From an uncultured Sulfitobacter sp. (GTDB taxonomy: Bacteria; Pseudomonadota; Alphaproteobacteria; Rhodobacterales; Rhodobacteraceae), in NCBI GenBank assembly GCA_937928635.1, contig CALFWM010000086.1, positions 1 to 35,099 on the forward strand: DNA of 35,099 nt. Reading direction: 5' to 3'. A model generated the notes under the pieces. It saw only the letters and a list, made by a program, of their open reading frames with translations. It did not search any database and was not told where the DNA came from. The position numbers and the translations under genes are program-made. Positions 17,419 through 25,418 of the stretch are shown piece after piece (position 1 is the stretch's first letter; the number at the start of each line of letters is the position of its first letter).

Positions 17419-18225
17419 ATGAGTTCCTTTCGCGATCTGCACGACGGCCCGGACGCCTTTGTTATTCCCAATCCGTGGGATCGGGGCAGTGCCGTGATGC
17501 TGCATCAGATGGGGTTCAAGGCCCTTGCCACCACCAGCGCGGGGATGGCATTTGCCCATGGCCGCCGCGAGGGCAAACCGCCCCGTGATCTCGTGCTGGA
17601 GCATTGCCGTGAGATGGTGCGCGCAACACCCCTGCCCGTTTCCGCCGATCTGGAAAACGGGTTTGGCCACACGCCCGAAACCGCCGCCGCGACAATTTTT
17701 GCGGCGGCCCGAACCGGTTTGGCAGGATGCTCTTTAGAAGATCACACCGGGGACCGGGACAACCCGATCTATGAATTTAGCCTTGCGGTTGAACGCATTG
17801 CGGCTGCCGCAGAGGCCGCGCGCGCCCTGCCCGGTGATCTGGTCTTCACCGCACGGTGCGAGAATTTTCTGTGGGCGCGTCCGGATCTGGATGACACGAT
17901 CAAACGCCTGCAAGCCTATGAGGCGGCGGGGGCAGATGTGCTCTATGCCCCCGGTTTGCGCGATCTGGGCGACATCAGGACGGTCTGCGACAGCCTGTCA
18001 AAACCGGTCAATGTGATCATGGGGGCCCCCGGCGTGGGCCTGAGCGTTGCAGATTTATCCGCCGTGGGCGTGCGCCGGATCAGTGTTGGGTCCGGGTTTG
18101 TCCGGCGCGCTTACGGTGCCTTTATTGATGCCGCGCGCGAAGTGCTCGAAACCGGCCAATTTGAGCAAACCGGCAAGGCCAAGAGTTTTGCCGCGATCGA
18201 GGCACTGTTGCCCGAACAGCCCTAG
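17419..18225 (+). CDS. Isocitrate lyase / PEP mutase superfamily protein
   Basis: The 268-aa product belongs to the PEP-mutase/isocitrate-lyase alpha/beta-barrel superfamily. The segments are in family order: NPWDRGSA, ATTSAGMA, SADLENGFG (metal-site acidic residues), SLEDHTG, FTARCENF and VNVIMG. The lyase loop cysteine motif (KKCGH) is absent, so it is not a classical isocitrate or methylisocitrate lyase. Relatives include oxaloacetate-type hydrolases, phosphonopyruvate enzymes and many uncharacterised members. ATG at 17419 is chosen over TTG at 17413; neither has a clear ribosome site. Its stop overlaps that of the convergent Lrp gene by 4 bp. The exact substrate cannot be named. Confidence 0.8.
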   Translation: MSSFRDLHDGPDAFVIPNPWDRGSAVMLHQMGFKALATTSAGMAFAHGRREGKPPRDLVLEHCREMVRATPLPVSADLENGFGHTPETAAATIFAAARTGLAGCSLEDHTGDRDNPIYEFSLAVERIAAAAEAARALPGDLVFTARCENFLWARPDLDDTIKRLQAYEAAGADVLYAPGLRDLGDIRTVCDSLSKPVNVIMGAPGVGLSVADLSAVGVRRISVGSGFVRRAYGAFIDAAREVLETGQFEQTGKAKSFAAIEALLPEQP

Positions 18226-18647
18226 ACGGTTTTGCGCGTGGTCAGGAACAGCGAGGTTTCTGACGAGACCACCCCTTCCAGTTTGCGGATCCGCACCAAG
18301 ACGGCGTCGAAAATCTCCAGCGTTGTGGTGCCGATTTCAACAATCACGTCCCAGCGGCCATTGGTGGAATGCACCGCGCGCACCTCTGCCATGGCACCAA
18401 GCTGCCGAATGATCCGCTCCGCCCCGCGCCCTTCAATCCCGATCATCATCATCCCGCGCACCGGGTCTTGCGCCACATCTGCACGGGTTACAACGGAAAA
18501 CCCCACAATGTCTCCACGCGCCTGAAGTTTGGCCATGCGCGCCCTGACAGTGGTGCGCGACAGGTTCAGCCGGGCCGCAAGGTCAGACACAGATGCGCGG
18601 GCATCATGGCGCAGGGCAGAAATCACCTGTTCGTCCATTTCGTCCAT
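18222..18647 (-). CDS. Lrp/AsnC-family transcriptional regulator
   Basis: The 141-aa product has the two Lrp/AsnC parts. These are an N-terminal winged helix-turn-helix (DEQVISALRHDARASVSDLA, then LSRTTVRARMAKLQ) and a C-terminal RAM domain that binds amino acids and drives oligomerisation (GMMMIGIEGRG, then VHSTNGRWDVIVEIG). ATG at 18647 is chosen because GGAG lies 7 nt upstream and the helix-turn-helix begins at the usual distance; the longer in-frame version starting at 18710 has no support. It is divergent from arginase and ornithine cyclodeaminase, the typical place for the local regulator of an amino acid catabolic operon. Arginine or ornithine is the likely effector. Confidence 0.9.
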   Translation of the reverse strand: MDEMDEQVISALRHDARASVSDLAARLNLSRTTVRARMAKLQARGDIVGFSVVTRADVAQDPVRGMMMIGIEGRGAERIIRQLGAMAEVRAVHSTNGRWDVIVEIGTTTLEIFDAVLVRIRKLEGVVSSETSLFLTTRKTV

Positions 18648-18664
18648 ATAGGCGCTCCAAAATG

Positions 18665-18695
18665 ACCAATTTGCATCCAATACGGCCAATTTGGC
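18665..18695. promoter_or_regulatory. Probable Lrp-type operator repeats upstream of arginase
   Basis: GCCAA-T-TTGGC (18685-18695) is a perfect 5+5 inverted repeat. A similar ACCAATTTGC begins at 18665, exactly 20 bp earlier, so both lie on the same face of the helix. They sit between the divergent Lrp and arginase genes, a likely binding site for the Lrp protein. Confidence 0.5.
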
Positions 18696-18753
18696 TGATT
18701 GTCGATGCACATATACACCAATTACGCTGTGAAAAAGACGGGAGGGAGATCAG

Positions 18754-19674
18754 ATGACCCCACAAAACTGTATTCTCGTTGGCGTGCCGCTGGACTGCGG
18801 AAAGCGCCGCAAGGGCTGCCTGATGGGCCCGGATGCCTATCGCACCGCTGGTCTGGCAGAGGCGCTGCGCGACCTTGGCCATGCCGTGACGGACACCGGC
18901 AATGTGGTGCCCGCACCGTTTACGCCCAAAACGCATCCCAGACTGATTGAGCTTGAGGAGAACATCGCCTGGACCCAAAGCCTTGCGGATAGGGCCGAGG
19001 ACTCCCTCAAAGACGGGCTGCCGTTGTTCCTGGGTGGCGATCATGCGCTGTCACTGGGCACGGTGCTGGGAGCGATGCGCCACGCCCAATCTGCGCAGCG
19101 TCCGCTGTTTGTGTTGTGGCTTGACGCGCATACCGACTTTCACACGCCGGACACCACGGACAGCGGCAATTTGCACGGCACGCCGTTGGGTTACGTGACC
19201 GGGCGGTCCGGGTTCGATGACTTTCCGGCGCTGCCCTACGCCCTGCCCCACCAAAACATCGCCATCATCGGCCTGCGCTCGGTTGATCGCCCCGAGCGTG
19301 AGGCCCTGCAGGGCAGCACCATCACCTATGTCGATATGCGCGAGATTGATGAAACTGGCATCGTCAAACCACTCTCTGCCTTCCTTGAAAAAGTGAATGC
19401 GGCCAATGGGTTACTGCATGTCTCACTGGATGTGGATTTTCTGGACCCGGCGGTTGCCCCTGCCGTGGGCACAACAGTGCCCGGCGGTGCCACAGTGCGC
19501 GAGGGCCATCTGGTTATGGAAATGCTGCACGATTCCGGTCTGATGACTTCACTGGATCTGGTGGAGTTGAATCCGTTTCTGGATGAACGCGGGCGCACCG
19601 CCGCGCTGATGGTCGATCTGGCCGCCTCCGCCTTTGGCCGCCGTGTTTTTGACCGCCCCACACGTGCATTCTAA
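18754..19674 (+). CDS. rocF: Arginase
   Basis: The 306-aa product has the full ureohydrolase metal site: GGDH (His97), DAHTD (Asp124, His126, Asp128) and SLDVDFLDP (Asp226, Asp228). These bind two Mn2+ ions. The substrate loop DSGNLHG and the length fit arginase rather than agmatinase. It hydrolyses arginine to ornithine and urea in the cytoplasm. A strong GGGAGGGAG precedes the ATG. The next gene, ornithine cyclodeaminase, starts 11 bp after the stop, so the pair forms an arginine-to-proline operon, probably controlled by the divergent Lrp regulator. Confidence 0.93.
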   Translation: MTPQNCILVGVPLDCGKRRKGCLMGPDAYRTAGLAEALRDLGHAVTDTGNVVPAPFTPKTHPRLIELEENIAWTQSLADRAEDSLKDGLPLFLGGDHALSLGTVLGAMRHAQSAQRPLFVLWLDAHTDFHTPDTTDSGNLHGTPLGYVTGRSGFDDFPALPYALPHQNIAIIGLRSVDRPEREALQGSTITYVDMREIDETGIVKPLSAFLEKVNAANGLLHVSLDVDFLDPAVAPAVGTTVPGGATVREGHLVMEMLHDSGLMTSLDLVELNPFLDERGRTAALMVDLAASAFGRRVFDRPTRAF

Positions 19675-19684
19675 GGAGCCTATG

Positions 19685-20737
19685 ATGAGCCCTCTCAAAC
19701 CCTCCGCCAAGGCACTTGTGCCTTTTGTCAGCGTCGATCACATGATGAAGCTGATCCACCATATCGGCGCAGAAGAGATGCTGCGCGGCATCGCAGACTA
19801 TATCGAGGCGGATTTTAAGCGTTGGGAATTGTTCGATAAAACCCCACGTGTGGCCAGCCATTCCGAAAAAGGGGTGATTGAGCTGATGCCGACCTCGGAT
19901 GGGGATGTTTACGGGTTCAAATACGTCAACGGGCATCCCTCCAACACCGCTGATGGGCTGCAGACGGTCACGGCCTTTGGACTGCTGGCGGATGTGGCCA
20001 CGGGCTATCCCGTTTTGCTCAGCGAAATGACCCTGCTGACCGCCCTGCGCACGGCGGCGACCTCTGCCTTTGTGGCGCGGCTGCTGGCCCCCAAGGGCGC
20101 GCATGTCATGGCGATGATCGGCAATGGCGCGCAGTCAGAATTTCAATCCCTGGCGATGAAGGCCATCGCGGGCATTGATGAGGTCCGCCTGTATGACATT
20201 GACCCAAAAGCCACGGCAAAATGCGCGGCCAACCTTGCGAGGCATGGGCTGAAGGTCGTGATCTGCGACACCGCGCAAGAGGCGATGTTGGGCGCGCAGA
20301 TCATCACCACCTGCACCGCTGACAAACAATATGCCACCATTCTGACGGACAATATGGTCGGCGCAGGCGTGCACATCAACGCGATTGGCGGGGATTGCCC
20401 CGGCAAGACGGAGCTTGCCCCTGCGATCCTGCACCGCGCTGAAATCTTTGTGGAATATCCCGAACAGACTCGCATCGAGGGCGAAATCCAGCAGTTGGAA
20501 GCGACCCATCCGGTCACCGAAATCTGGCAAGTGGCGACGGGTCAGGCGGCGGGGCGCCGGGATGACAAACAGATTACCCTGTTTGACAGCGTTGGTTTTG
20601 CAATCGAGGATTTTTCGGCCCTGCGGTTCGTCAGGGATCAACTGGACAGCACAGGGTTGTTTCACGCGCTTGATTTGCTGGCGGACCCGGATGATCCGCG
20701 CGATCTGTTTGGCATGTTGCAACGGGCGAAACCCTAA
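19685..20737 (+). CDS. ocd: Ornithine cyclodeaminase
   Basis: The 350-aa product belongs to the ornithine cyclodeaminase/mu-crystallin family. It has FKYVNGHPSN in the substrate region, a Rossmann segment MIGNGAQSEFQ for NAD, and GGDCPGKTEL containing the catalytic aspartate. The enzyme converts ornithine to proline with release of ammonia. The long C-terminal part and GGDCPGKTEL fit true ornithine cyclodeaminase rather than alanine dehydrogenase-like relatives. ATG at 19685 is chosen because AGGAG lies 6 nt upstream; ATG at 19682 is only 3 nt from it. It follows arginase by 11 bp and completes the arginine-ornithine-proline route. Confidence 0.93.
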   Translation: MSPLKPSAKALVPFVSVDHMMKLIHHIGAEEMLRGIADYIEADFKRWELFDKTPRVASHSEKGVIELMPTSDGDVYGFKYVNGHPSNTADGLQTVTAFGLLADVATGYPVLLSEMTLLTALRTAATSAFVARLLAPKGAHVMAMIGNGAQSEFQSLAMKAIAGIDEVRLYDIDPKATAKCAANLARHGLKVVICDTAQEAMLGAQIITTCTADKQYATILTDNMVGAGVHINAIGGDCPGKTELAPAILHRAEIFVEYPEQTRIEGEIQQLEATHPVTEIWQVATGQAAGRRDDKQITLFDSVGFAIEDFSALRFVRDQLDSTGLFHALDLLADPDDPRDLFGMLQRAKP

Positions 20738-20752
20738 CGCCCCACACGTCTG

Positions 20753-21919
20753 TCAGGGCCGACGCGTCACGTCTTCTCCATAAAGCCAGTTGAACGCGCC
20801 CAGCATGCGCCCCGGCGCCCAGCGGCTGCCCAGATGAAGGCCCAAATGTGCAACACTGCGCACAAGGCCCGGGGGCAGATGATAGCGTTTTGCATTGCCC
20901 TCGGCGGCCTTGATCACGCGTTTGACCCGCTTAAACCGACGTGCCTGATAGCGCGCGGCAAGGTCCGCACCGCCCTGCGCGGCGCAATCGGCCAGTACAT
21001 AGGCATCCTCCAACGCCATATTCGCGCCCTGCGCCAGAAAGGGCAGCGTGGGATGTGCGGCATCGCCCAGCAACACAACGCCATCGCGCTGCCAGACCTC
21101 TGCAACAGGATGCAGATGCAGGCCCCAGAGCGTGACCGCTTCAACCGCGCCAATCATCTGTGCCGCAGGCCCCTGAAACCCCTGAAACGCGGCTCTGACC
21201 GCCCCCGGATCATCGGGCTGCGCCCAGCCTTCGGCCGCCCATCCGTCGCGTTCTTCCACGGCAACCAGATTGATCAACTGCCCGCCCCGGATCGGATAGC
21301 TGACCAAATGGCGCCCGTTGCCCATGGCCACATGTACCTCATCGGGGTGTTCAACGTGATTTTTGATTGTCGCGCGCCAGGCCACCTGTCCGGAAAACGC
21401 TGCATTGTCCGGGCCGTTCAGCGCGCGGCGTGCGACGGAATGTATGCCATCTGCGGCCACAACCAGCTCTGCGCGCCGCTTTGTGCCGTCGTTCAGCATC
21501 ACCTCCGGCAGGGCACCGGGGCGCACCTGCGCAACGCCCGCGCCCATTTCAAAGGTAACATTTGCCCGCTTGGCCGCACCGGCCAGCACGTCGACAAGAT
21601 CGGCCCGGTGCATGAAATAATACCGCTGGTCTGCGGCAAGTCGGGTCAGGTCAAGCCGCGCAACCGGGACCGCGCGCCCCTCGCTGTTCAACACTACGGC
21701 CTTGCCCTGCACCGCCCCTTTTTGACGCAGCGCGGCCTCCAGCCCCAGTTTGCGCAGCACGACAAGGCCATTAGGGCTGATTTGCAGGCCTGCCCCAATT
21801 TCAGAAAACCTGTCAGCCTGTTCCAGCAGCGTGACGGCAACCCCGCGCTGTGCGAGTGCCGCAGCCACGGCCAGCCCGCCAATGCCACCACCAACCACCA
21901 GCGCGTTTGAAAGTCCCAT
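20753..21919 (-). CDS. FAD-dependent monooxygenase (salicylate hydroxylase/UbiH-like)
   Basis: The 388-aa product is a class A flavoprotein monooxygenase. It has GGGIGG at 10-15 for FAD, the DG motif VVAADGIHSVAR, and the GD motif VVLLGDAAHPTLPFLAQG. Such enzymes use NAD(P)H and O2 to hydroxylate aromatic compounds; close family names include 3-hydroxybenzoate 6-hydroxylase and salicylate hydroxylase, but the substrate is not determined. ATG at 21919 is preferred over the adjacent ATG at 21922 because a run of six G lies just upstream. It converges on ocd with 15 bp between the stops. No aromatic-degradation genes are nearby. Confidence 0.85.
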   Translation of the reverse strand: MGLSNALVVGGGIGGLAVAAALAQRGVAVTLLEQADRFSEIGAGLQISPNGLVVLRKLGLEAALRQKGAVQGKAVVLNSEGRAVPVARLDLTRLAADQRYYFMHRADLVDVLAGAAKRANVTFEMGAGVAQVRPGALPEVMLNDGTKRRAELVVAADGIHSVARRALNGPDNAAFSGQVAWRATIKNHVEHPDEVHVAMGNGRHLVSYPIRGGQLINLVAVEERDGWAAEGWAQPDDPGAVRAAFQGFQGPAAQMIGAVEAVTLWGLHLHPVAEVWQRDGVVLLGDAAHPTLPFLAQGANMALEDAYVLADCAAQGGADLAARYQARRFKRVKRVIKAAEGNAKRYHLPPGLVRSVAHLGLHLGSRWAPGRMLGAFNWLYGEDVTRRP

Positions 21920-21984
21920 CATACCCCCCACAGCAAAACGCCGAAGCGTGAGCCCCGGCGTTTCAACTTACATCCAGCGCGCGC

Positions 21985-22407
21985 TTAGTCGTCGCGATGT
22001 ACTTTTTCACGCCGCTCGTGACGCTCCTGCGCCTCTAGGCTCATCGTGGCGATGGGCCGCGCATCTAGCCGCTTGAGCGAAATCTGATCGCCGGTGACGG
22101 AACAATAGCCAAACTCACCCTCATCAATGCGGCGCAGGGCGGCGTCAATCTTGCCCACCAGCTTGCGCGCGCGGTCGCGTGTGCGCAGTTCAAGCGCGCG
22201 ATCGGTTTCTTCTGATGCGCGGTCGGCCACATCGGGAATGTTTCGTGTTCCGTCCTGCAACCCTTCGATGGTGTCGCGGCTGCCGGCCAGCAGTTCCGCT
22301 TTCCAGTTCAGCAATTTGCGCTGAAAATAGGCCAATTGCTTGTCGTTCATGAACGGCTCATCTTCGGCCGGTGAATAGTCATCCGGCAGGAAAACTTCCT
22401 GTTTCAT
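21985..22407 (-). CDS. dksA: DksA-type RNA polymerase-binding regulator with reduced zinc finger
   Basis: The 140-aa product has the DksA coiled coil with the tip motif D59-x-x-D62-x-A64, needed for action in the RNA polymerase secondary channel, and the C-terminal segment GEFGYCSVTGDQISLKRLDARP. The usual four zinc cysteines are reduced to one (Cys102): the CxxC partner is T105, and the second CxxC is replaced by S-L-E-A. The Rhodobacter sphaeroides DksA-like protein is, as I recall, also cysteine-poor yet works in the stringent response. ATG at 22407 is chosen because GAGGGGAC lies just upstream; an in-frame start at 22440 is less likely. The gene is divergent from moxR. Confidence 0.87.
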   Translation of the reverse strand: MKQEVFLPDDYSPAEDEPFMNDKQLAYFQRKLLNWKAELLAGSRDTIEGLQDGTRNIPDVADRASEETDRALELRTRDRARKLVGKIDAALRRIDEGEFGYCSVTGDQISLKRLDARPIATMSLEAQERHERREKVHRDD

Positions 22408-22579
22408 CTTTGTCCCCTCAATGGCTTTGTCTTGTGGCACCTGAGGCCCCCACTTCTCCCGAGATCACTCTCTGCCGCAGCGTCTATCTTAGGGATTGGG
22501 AATTGTCACTACACAACTGATGTGATTTTTGGTTAAAGGCAAAGGCGGATGGCGCGCGACGTGAGAGGTTGAAAACAAA

Positions 22580-23419
22580 ATGAAATTTCAGGGCACCGCA
22601 GATTATGTTGCCACGGACGATCTGACCATCGCCGTAAATGCCGCCGTGACATTGGAACGCCCGCTGTTGGTGAAGGGCGAACCGGGCACGGGCAAGACGG
22701 AGCTTGCGCGCCAGGTGTCATCGGCCCTTGGCCTGCCTATGATTGAATGGAACATCAAATCCACAACCCGCGCCCAACAGGGGCTTTATGAATACGACGC
22801 CGTCAGCCGGCTGCGCGACAGTCAGTTGGGCGAAGAACGGGTGCATGACGTCAGGAATTACATCCGCAAGGGCAAGCTGTGGCAGGCCTTTGAAGCGGAC
22901 CAAAAGGTCGTGCTCCTGATTGATGAGATCGACAAGGCCGACATCGAGTTTCCCAACGATCTGTTGCAGGAGCTCGATAAGATGGAGTTTTACGTTTACG
23001 AAACCGGTGAAACGATCAAGGCGGTCCACCGCCCCATCGTGATCATCACGTCGAACAACGAAAAAGAACTGCCAGACGCGTTTTTGCGCCGGTGCTTTTT
23101 CCACTACATTCAGTTTCCCGACATGGACACGCTCAGGCAGATCGTCGAGGTGCATCACCCCGGCATCAAAGAGGCGCTGCTGACAACCGCGCTGACGCAA
23201 TTCTATGAAATCCGCGAGCAGCAGGGCCTTAAGAAAAAACCCTCCACCTCAGAGGTGCTGGATTGGCTCAAACTGTTGTTGGCCGAAGACATGGATGCGG
23301 CTGATCTGAAAAAGGATGGCACATCAGCGCTGCCAAAGCTGCATGGCGCCTTGTTGAAAAATGAGCAGGATGTGCACTTGTTTGAGCGTCTTGCCTTTAT
23401 GGCGCGCGGGCAGCGTTAA
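22580..23419 (+). CDS. MoxR-family AAA+ ATPase
   Basis: The 279-aa product has Walker A GEPGTGKT (33-40), Walker B LLIDEID (112-118), a sensor segment IITSNNEKELPDAFLRRC with the arginine finger, and a C-terminal lid. MoxR ATPases usually work with a VWA-domain partner to mature a metalloenzyme or a large complex. The partner is likely the VWA protein at 25419, separated here by a lipoprotein gene and a small membrane protein. A GAGAGG lies about 11 nt before the ATG. It is divergent from dksA. The client enzyme is not evident; carbon monoxide dehydrogenase maturation (CoxD/CoxE-type) is known for relatives, but no cox genes are present. Confidence 0.9.
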   Translation: MKFQGTADYVATDDLTIAVNAAVTLERPLLVKGEPGTGKTELARQVSSALGLPMIEWNIKSTTRAQQGLYEYDAVSRLRDSQLGEERVHDVRNYIRKGKLWQAFEADQKVVLLIDEIDKADIEFPNDLLQELDKMEFYVYETGETIKAVHRPIVIITSNNEKELPDAFLRRCFFHYIQFPDMDTLRQIVEVHHPGIKEALLTTALTQFYEIREQQGLKKKPSTSEVLDWLKLLLAEDMDAADLKKDGTSALPKLHGALLKNEQDVHLFERLAFMARGQR

Positions 23420-23871
23420 GGGTTTTTGACGGCGAAAGGCAGTGGTGTTGCCACATTTCACGGCGATTACCCGCTCAGATTGAAGCGGAATTTCCCCTTA
23501 GACCGACGAAAGTCAGGGGCGTGAAACGCCTTTGTGGGCCTCGCTCTTCTCTGCACAAATTCGTGATTTACAGTTAAGAATTCAATTTTTTTGCTGTTTT
23601 TGCGCGTTTCTCGCGATCCGTACCTTTGCCATTAACACCACCAAAACACCTTTCTGCCAGACCTGCCTTATTCTGCCCCATTTGCCCTAGTTTTGCCTTA
23701 TTTGCTCCCTACAAAGGCCGGGATGAAGGGCGAAAAGACCCGAAATCCAAGGCTCAAAAAGGGCAGGCAGGCAATGATAATCAAGTTTACCGCAGGGGCT
23801 GCGTATGCGCCCGGCGTGTGTCGCGGCATGGTGTGCCCAGTGCATCCAGGCGCGCTGTACGAGTTTACCCG
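23420..23871 (+). other. Gap between moxR and the lipoprotein gene
   Basis: I see no firm gene. A frame beginning with ATG at 23723 or 23774 stops at 23873-23875, overlapping the lipoprotein start as ATGA, but it has no recognisable family. The AT-rich stretch 23560-23600 may hold a promoter. A weak hairpin GGCGT-GAA-ACGCC (23518-23530) followed by TTT could be a minor terminator for moxR. Confidence 0.35.
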
Positions 23872-25230
23872 ATGAACGGTCGCTTTGTGCTGCCGCTTGT
23901 GTTGTTGCTGAACGCCTGCGTTCCTGCATCCCAACCTGATGTCGCCACCCGCGCCATTTCAAATGGGTCCGCCCTTCCTGCGATGAAGAATTTCGGGGCC
24001 AGCCAACCTGCCGCGCCAGTCCGGTCCAATCGTGATCTGGCGCTCGATTTCATTGAATTGTCGTTCCAGTTGGAATCGGGCCGCGAACTGCCGGTGCTGA
24101 CCCGATTTGAAACGCCTGTTTCCGTCCGGGTCACCGGTGCCCCGCCGGCCACGCTTGGCCCTGATCTGAAACGGCTGATCGGACGTCTGCGCAGCGAGGC
24201 GCGCATTGATATCAGCTTTACCACTGATCCAAATGCAAACATCACGATTGAAGCCGTCTCGCGCAGCGACATCCGCCGCGTTCTGCCCCAGGCCGCCTGT
24301 TTTGTCGCGCCCAACGTCAGTTCTCTGTCCGAATACCGCAAGGCCCGTCGTGCGGCACACACCAACTGGACCAACCTGCGCAGCCGCGAAAAGATCGCGA
24401 TATTCCTGCCCAATGACGCCAGCCCCCAGGAAGTGCGGGATTGTCTGCACGAGGAACTTGCACAGGCCCTTGGCCCGCTGAACGATCTTTATCGGCTGCC
24501 CGACAGCGTCTTTAACGACGACAATGTGCACACGGTGCTAACCGGTTTTGATATGATGATTCTGCGGGCCTACTATGACCCGGCGCTGCGCTCCGGCATG
24601 ACACGGGGCCAGGTTGTGGCCGCCTTGCCCGGCATCTTTGCGCGCATCAACCCGGCTGGCAACACCCGTCCGGGCCGCTACGCCACCCGCACACCCCATG
24701 CCTGGAGCAAATCCATCCAGACCGCACTGGGCCGGTCCATTTCTTTCAACAGCCGCGAATCCGCCGCGCGTGAGGCCATTCGCGTGGCCACAGCAATGGG
24801 GTGGCACGATCACCGCCGTGCTTTTGCGCATTACGCAATGGGCCGCGTGCTGCAATCAAACGACCCCACAACCGCGCACAAACAATACCTGATCGCAGAT
24901 CGTTATTATGCCCAGACGCCGGGCACCGCGTTGCACCGCGCCTATGTCGCAACCCAGCTGTCGGCCTATGCCATCAGCAAGGGCGAAGGGGCGGAAGCGC
25001 TGCGTTTGATCCAGCCACATTTGACCACCGCACATGCCAATGAAAACGCTGCATTGCTGTCGACCTTGCTGTTGCTCCGCTCCGAGGCGCTGGAGCAAGA
25101 GAACCGCCATGCGGAGGCCAAAAGCGTCAGACTGGACAGCATCGGCTGGGCACGGTACGGCTTTGGTTCTGACTGGGCTGTGCGGGCCAAGCTGCGTGAG
25201 ATTTCATCGCTGAACCCGCTCAAAGGATAA
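23872..25230 (+). CDS. DUF2927-like lipoprotein
   Basis: The 452-aa product begins with a lipoprotein signal (basic-hydrophobic segment, lipobox LLNAC with Cys16), so it is probably lipid-anchored in the envelope. The middle carries CLHEELAQALGPLNDLYRLP, the most recognisable segment of the DUF2927 family; its HEE-xxQ-xLG layout recalls metalloprotease helices, but catalysis has not been shown. The C-terminal third is helical and repeat-like (AIRVATAMGWHDHRRAFAHY and similar), suggesting TPR-like packing. ATG at 23872 is chosen because it directly gives the lipoprotein signal; no ribosome site precedes it. It is in line with moxR, a small membrane protein and the VWA gene, suggesting an envelope role linked to that cassette. 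Confidence 0.78.
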   Translation: MNGRFVLPLVLLLNACVPASQPDVATRAISNGSALPAMKNFGASQPAAPVRSNRDLALDFIELSFQLESGRELPVLTRFETPVSVRVTGAPPATLGPDLKRLIGRLRSEARIDISFTTDPNANITIEAVSRSDIRRVLPQAACFVAPNVSSLSEYRKARRAAHTNWTNLRSREKIAIFLPNDASPQEVRDCLHEELAQALGPLNDLYRLPDSVFNDDNVHTVLTGFDMMILRAYYDPALRSGMTRGQVVAALPGIFARINPAGNTRPGRYATRTPHAWSKSIQTALGRSISFNSRESAAREAIRVATAMGWHDHRRAFAHYAMGRVLQSNDPTTAHKQYLIADRYYAQTPGTALHRAYVATQLSAYAISKGEGAEALRLIQPHLTTAHANENAALLSTLLLLRSEALEQENRHAEAKSVRLDSIGWARYGFGSDWAVRAKLREISSLNPLKG

Positions 25231-25243
25231 GCTGGAATTTCAC

Positions 25244-25414
25244 ATGGATGTAGTCATCGTGGCCGTTATTGGCGCACTGGTGGGCGGCGTTACGGCAAAG
25301 AAGCGCGGCGGTAACGGCAAGGATATGGCGCAATATGGCGCGGTTTTTGCCATCCTGTTTGCGCTGCTGGGGCTGATCCTGTCGGTTATTTATACTCGAA
25401 TGACCGCAGGCTAG
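25244..25414 (+). CDS. Small two-helix membrane protein
   Basis: The 56-aa product reads MDVVIVAVIGALVGG, a basic linker (AKKRGGNGKD) and a second hydrophobic helix (FAILFALLGLILSVIY). The sequence is compact, lies 13 bp after the lipoprotein gene and 4 bp before the VWA gene, and fits an operon member. I do not recognise a characterised family; short proteins like this are sometimes given the misleading name 'apolipoprotein acyltransferase'. A hairpin inner-membrane topology is likely. Confidence 0.75.
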   Translation: MDVVIVAVIGALVGGVTAKKRGGNGKDMAQYGAVFAILFALLGLILSVIYTRMTAG

Positions 25415-25418
25415 GCAG

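Noticed and set aside
20834..21910. A 358-codon plus-strand frame
   Set aside because: It is the opposite-strand shadow of the FAD monooxygenase, which has intact flavin motifs.
23640..23871. Longer lipoprotein reading from 23626
   Set aside because: The extended N-terminus would bury the lipoprotein signal peptide; the lipobox at Cys16 from ATG 23872 fixes the start.
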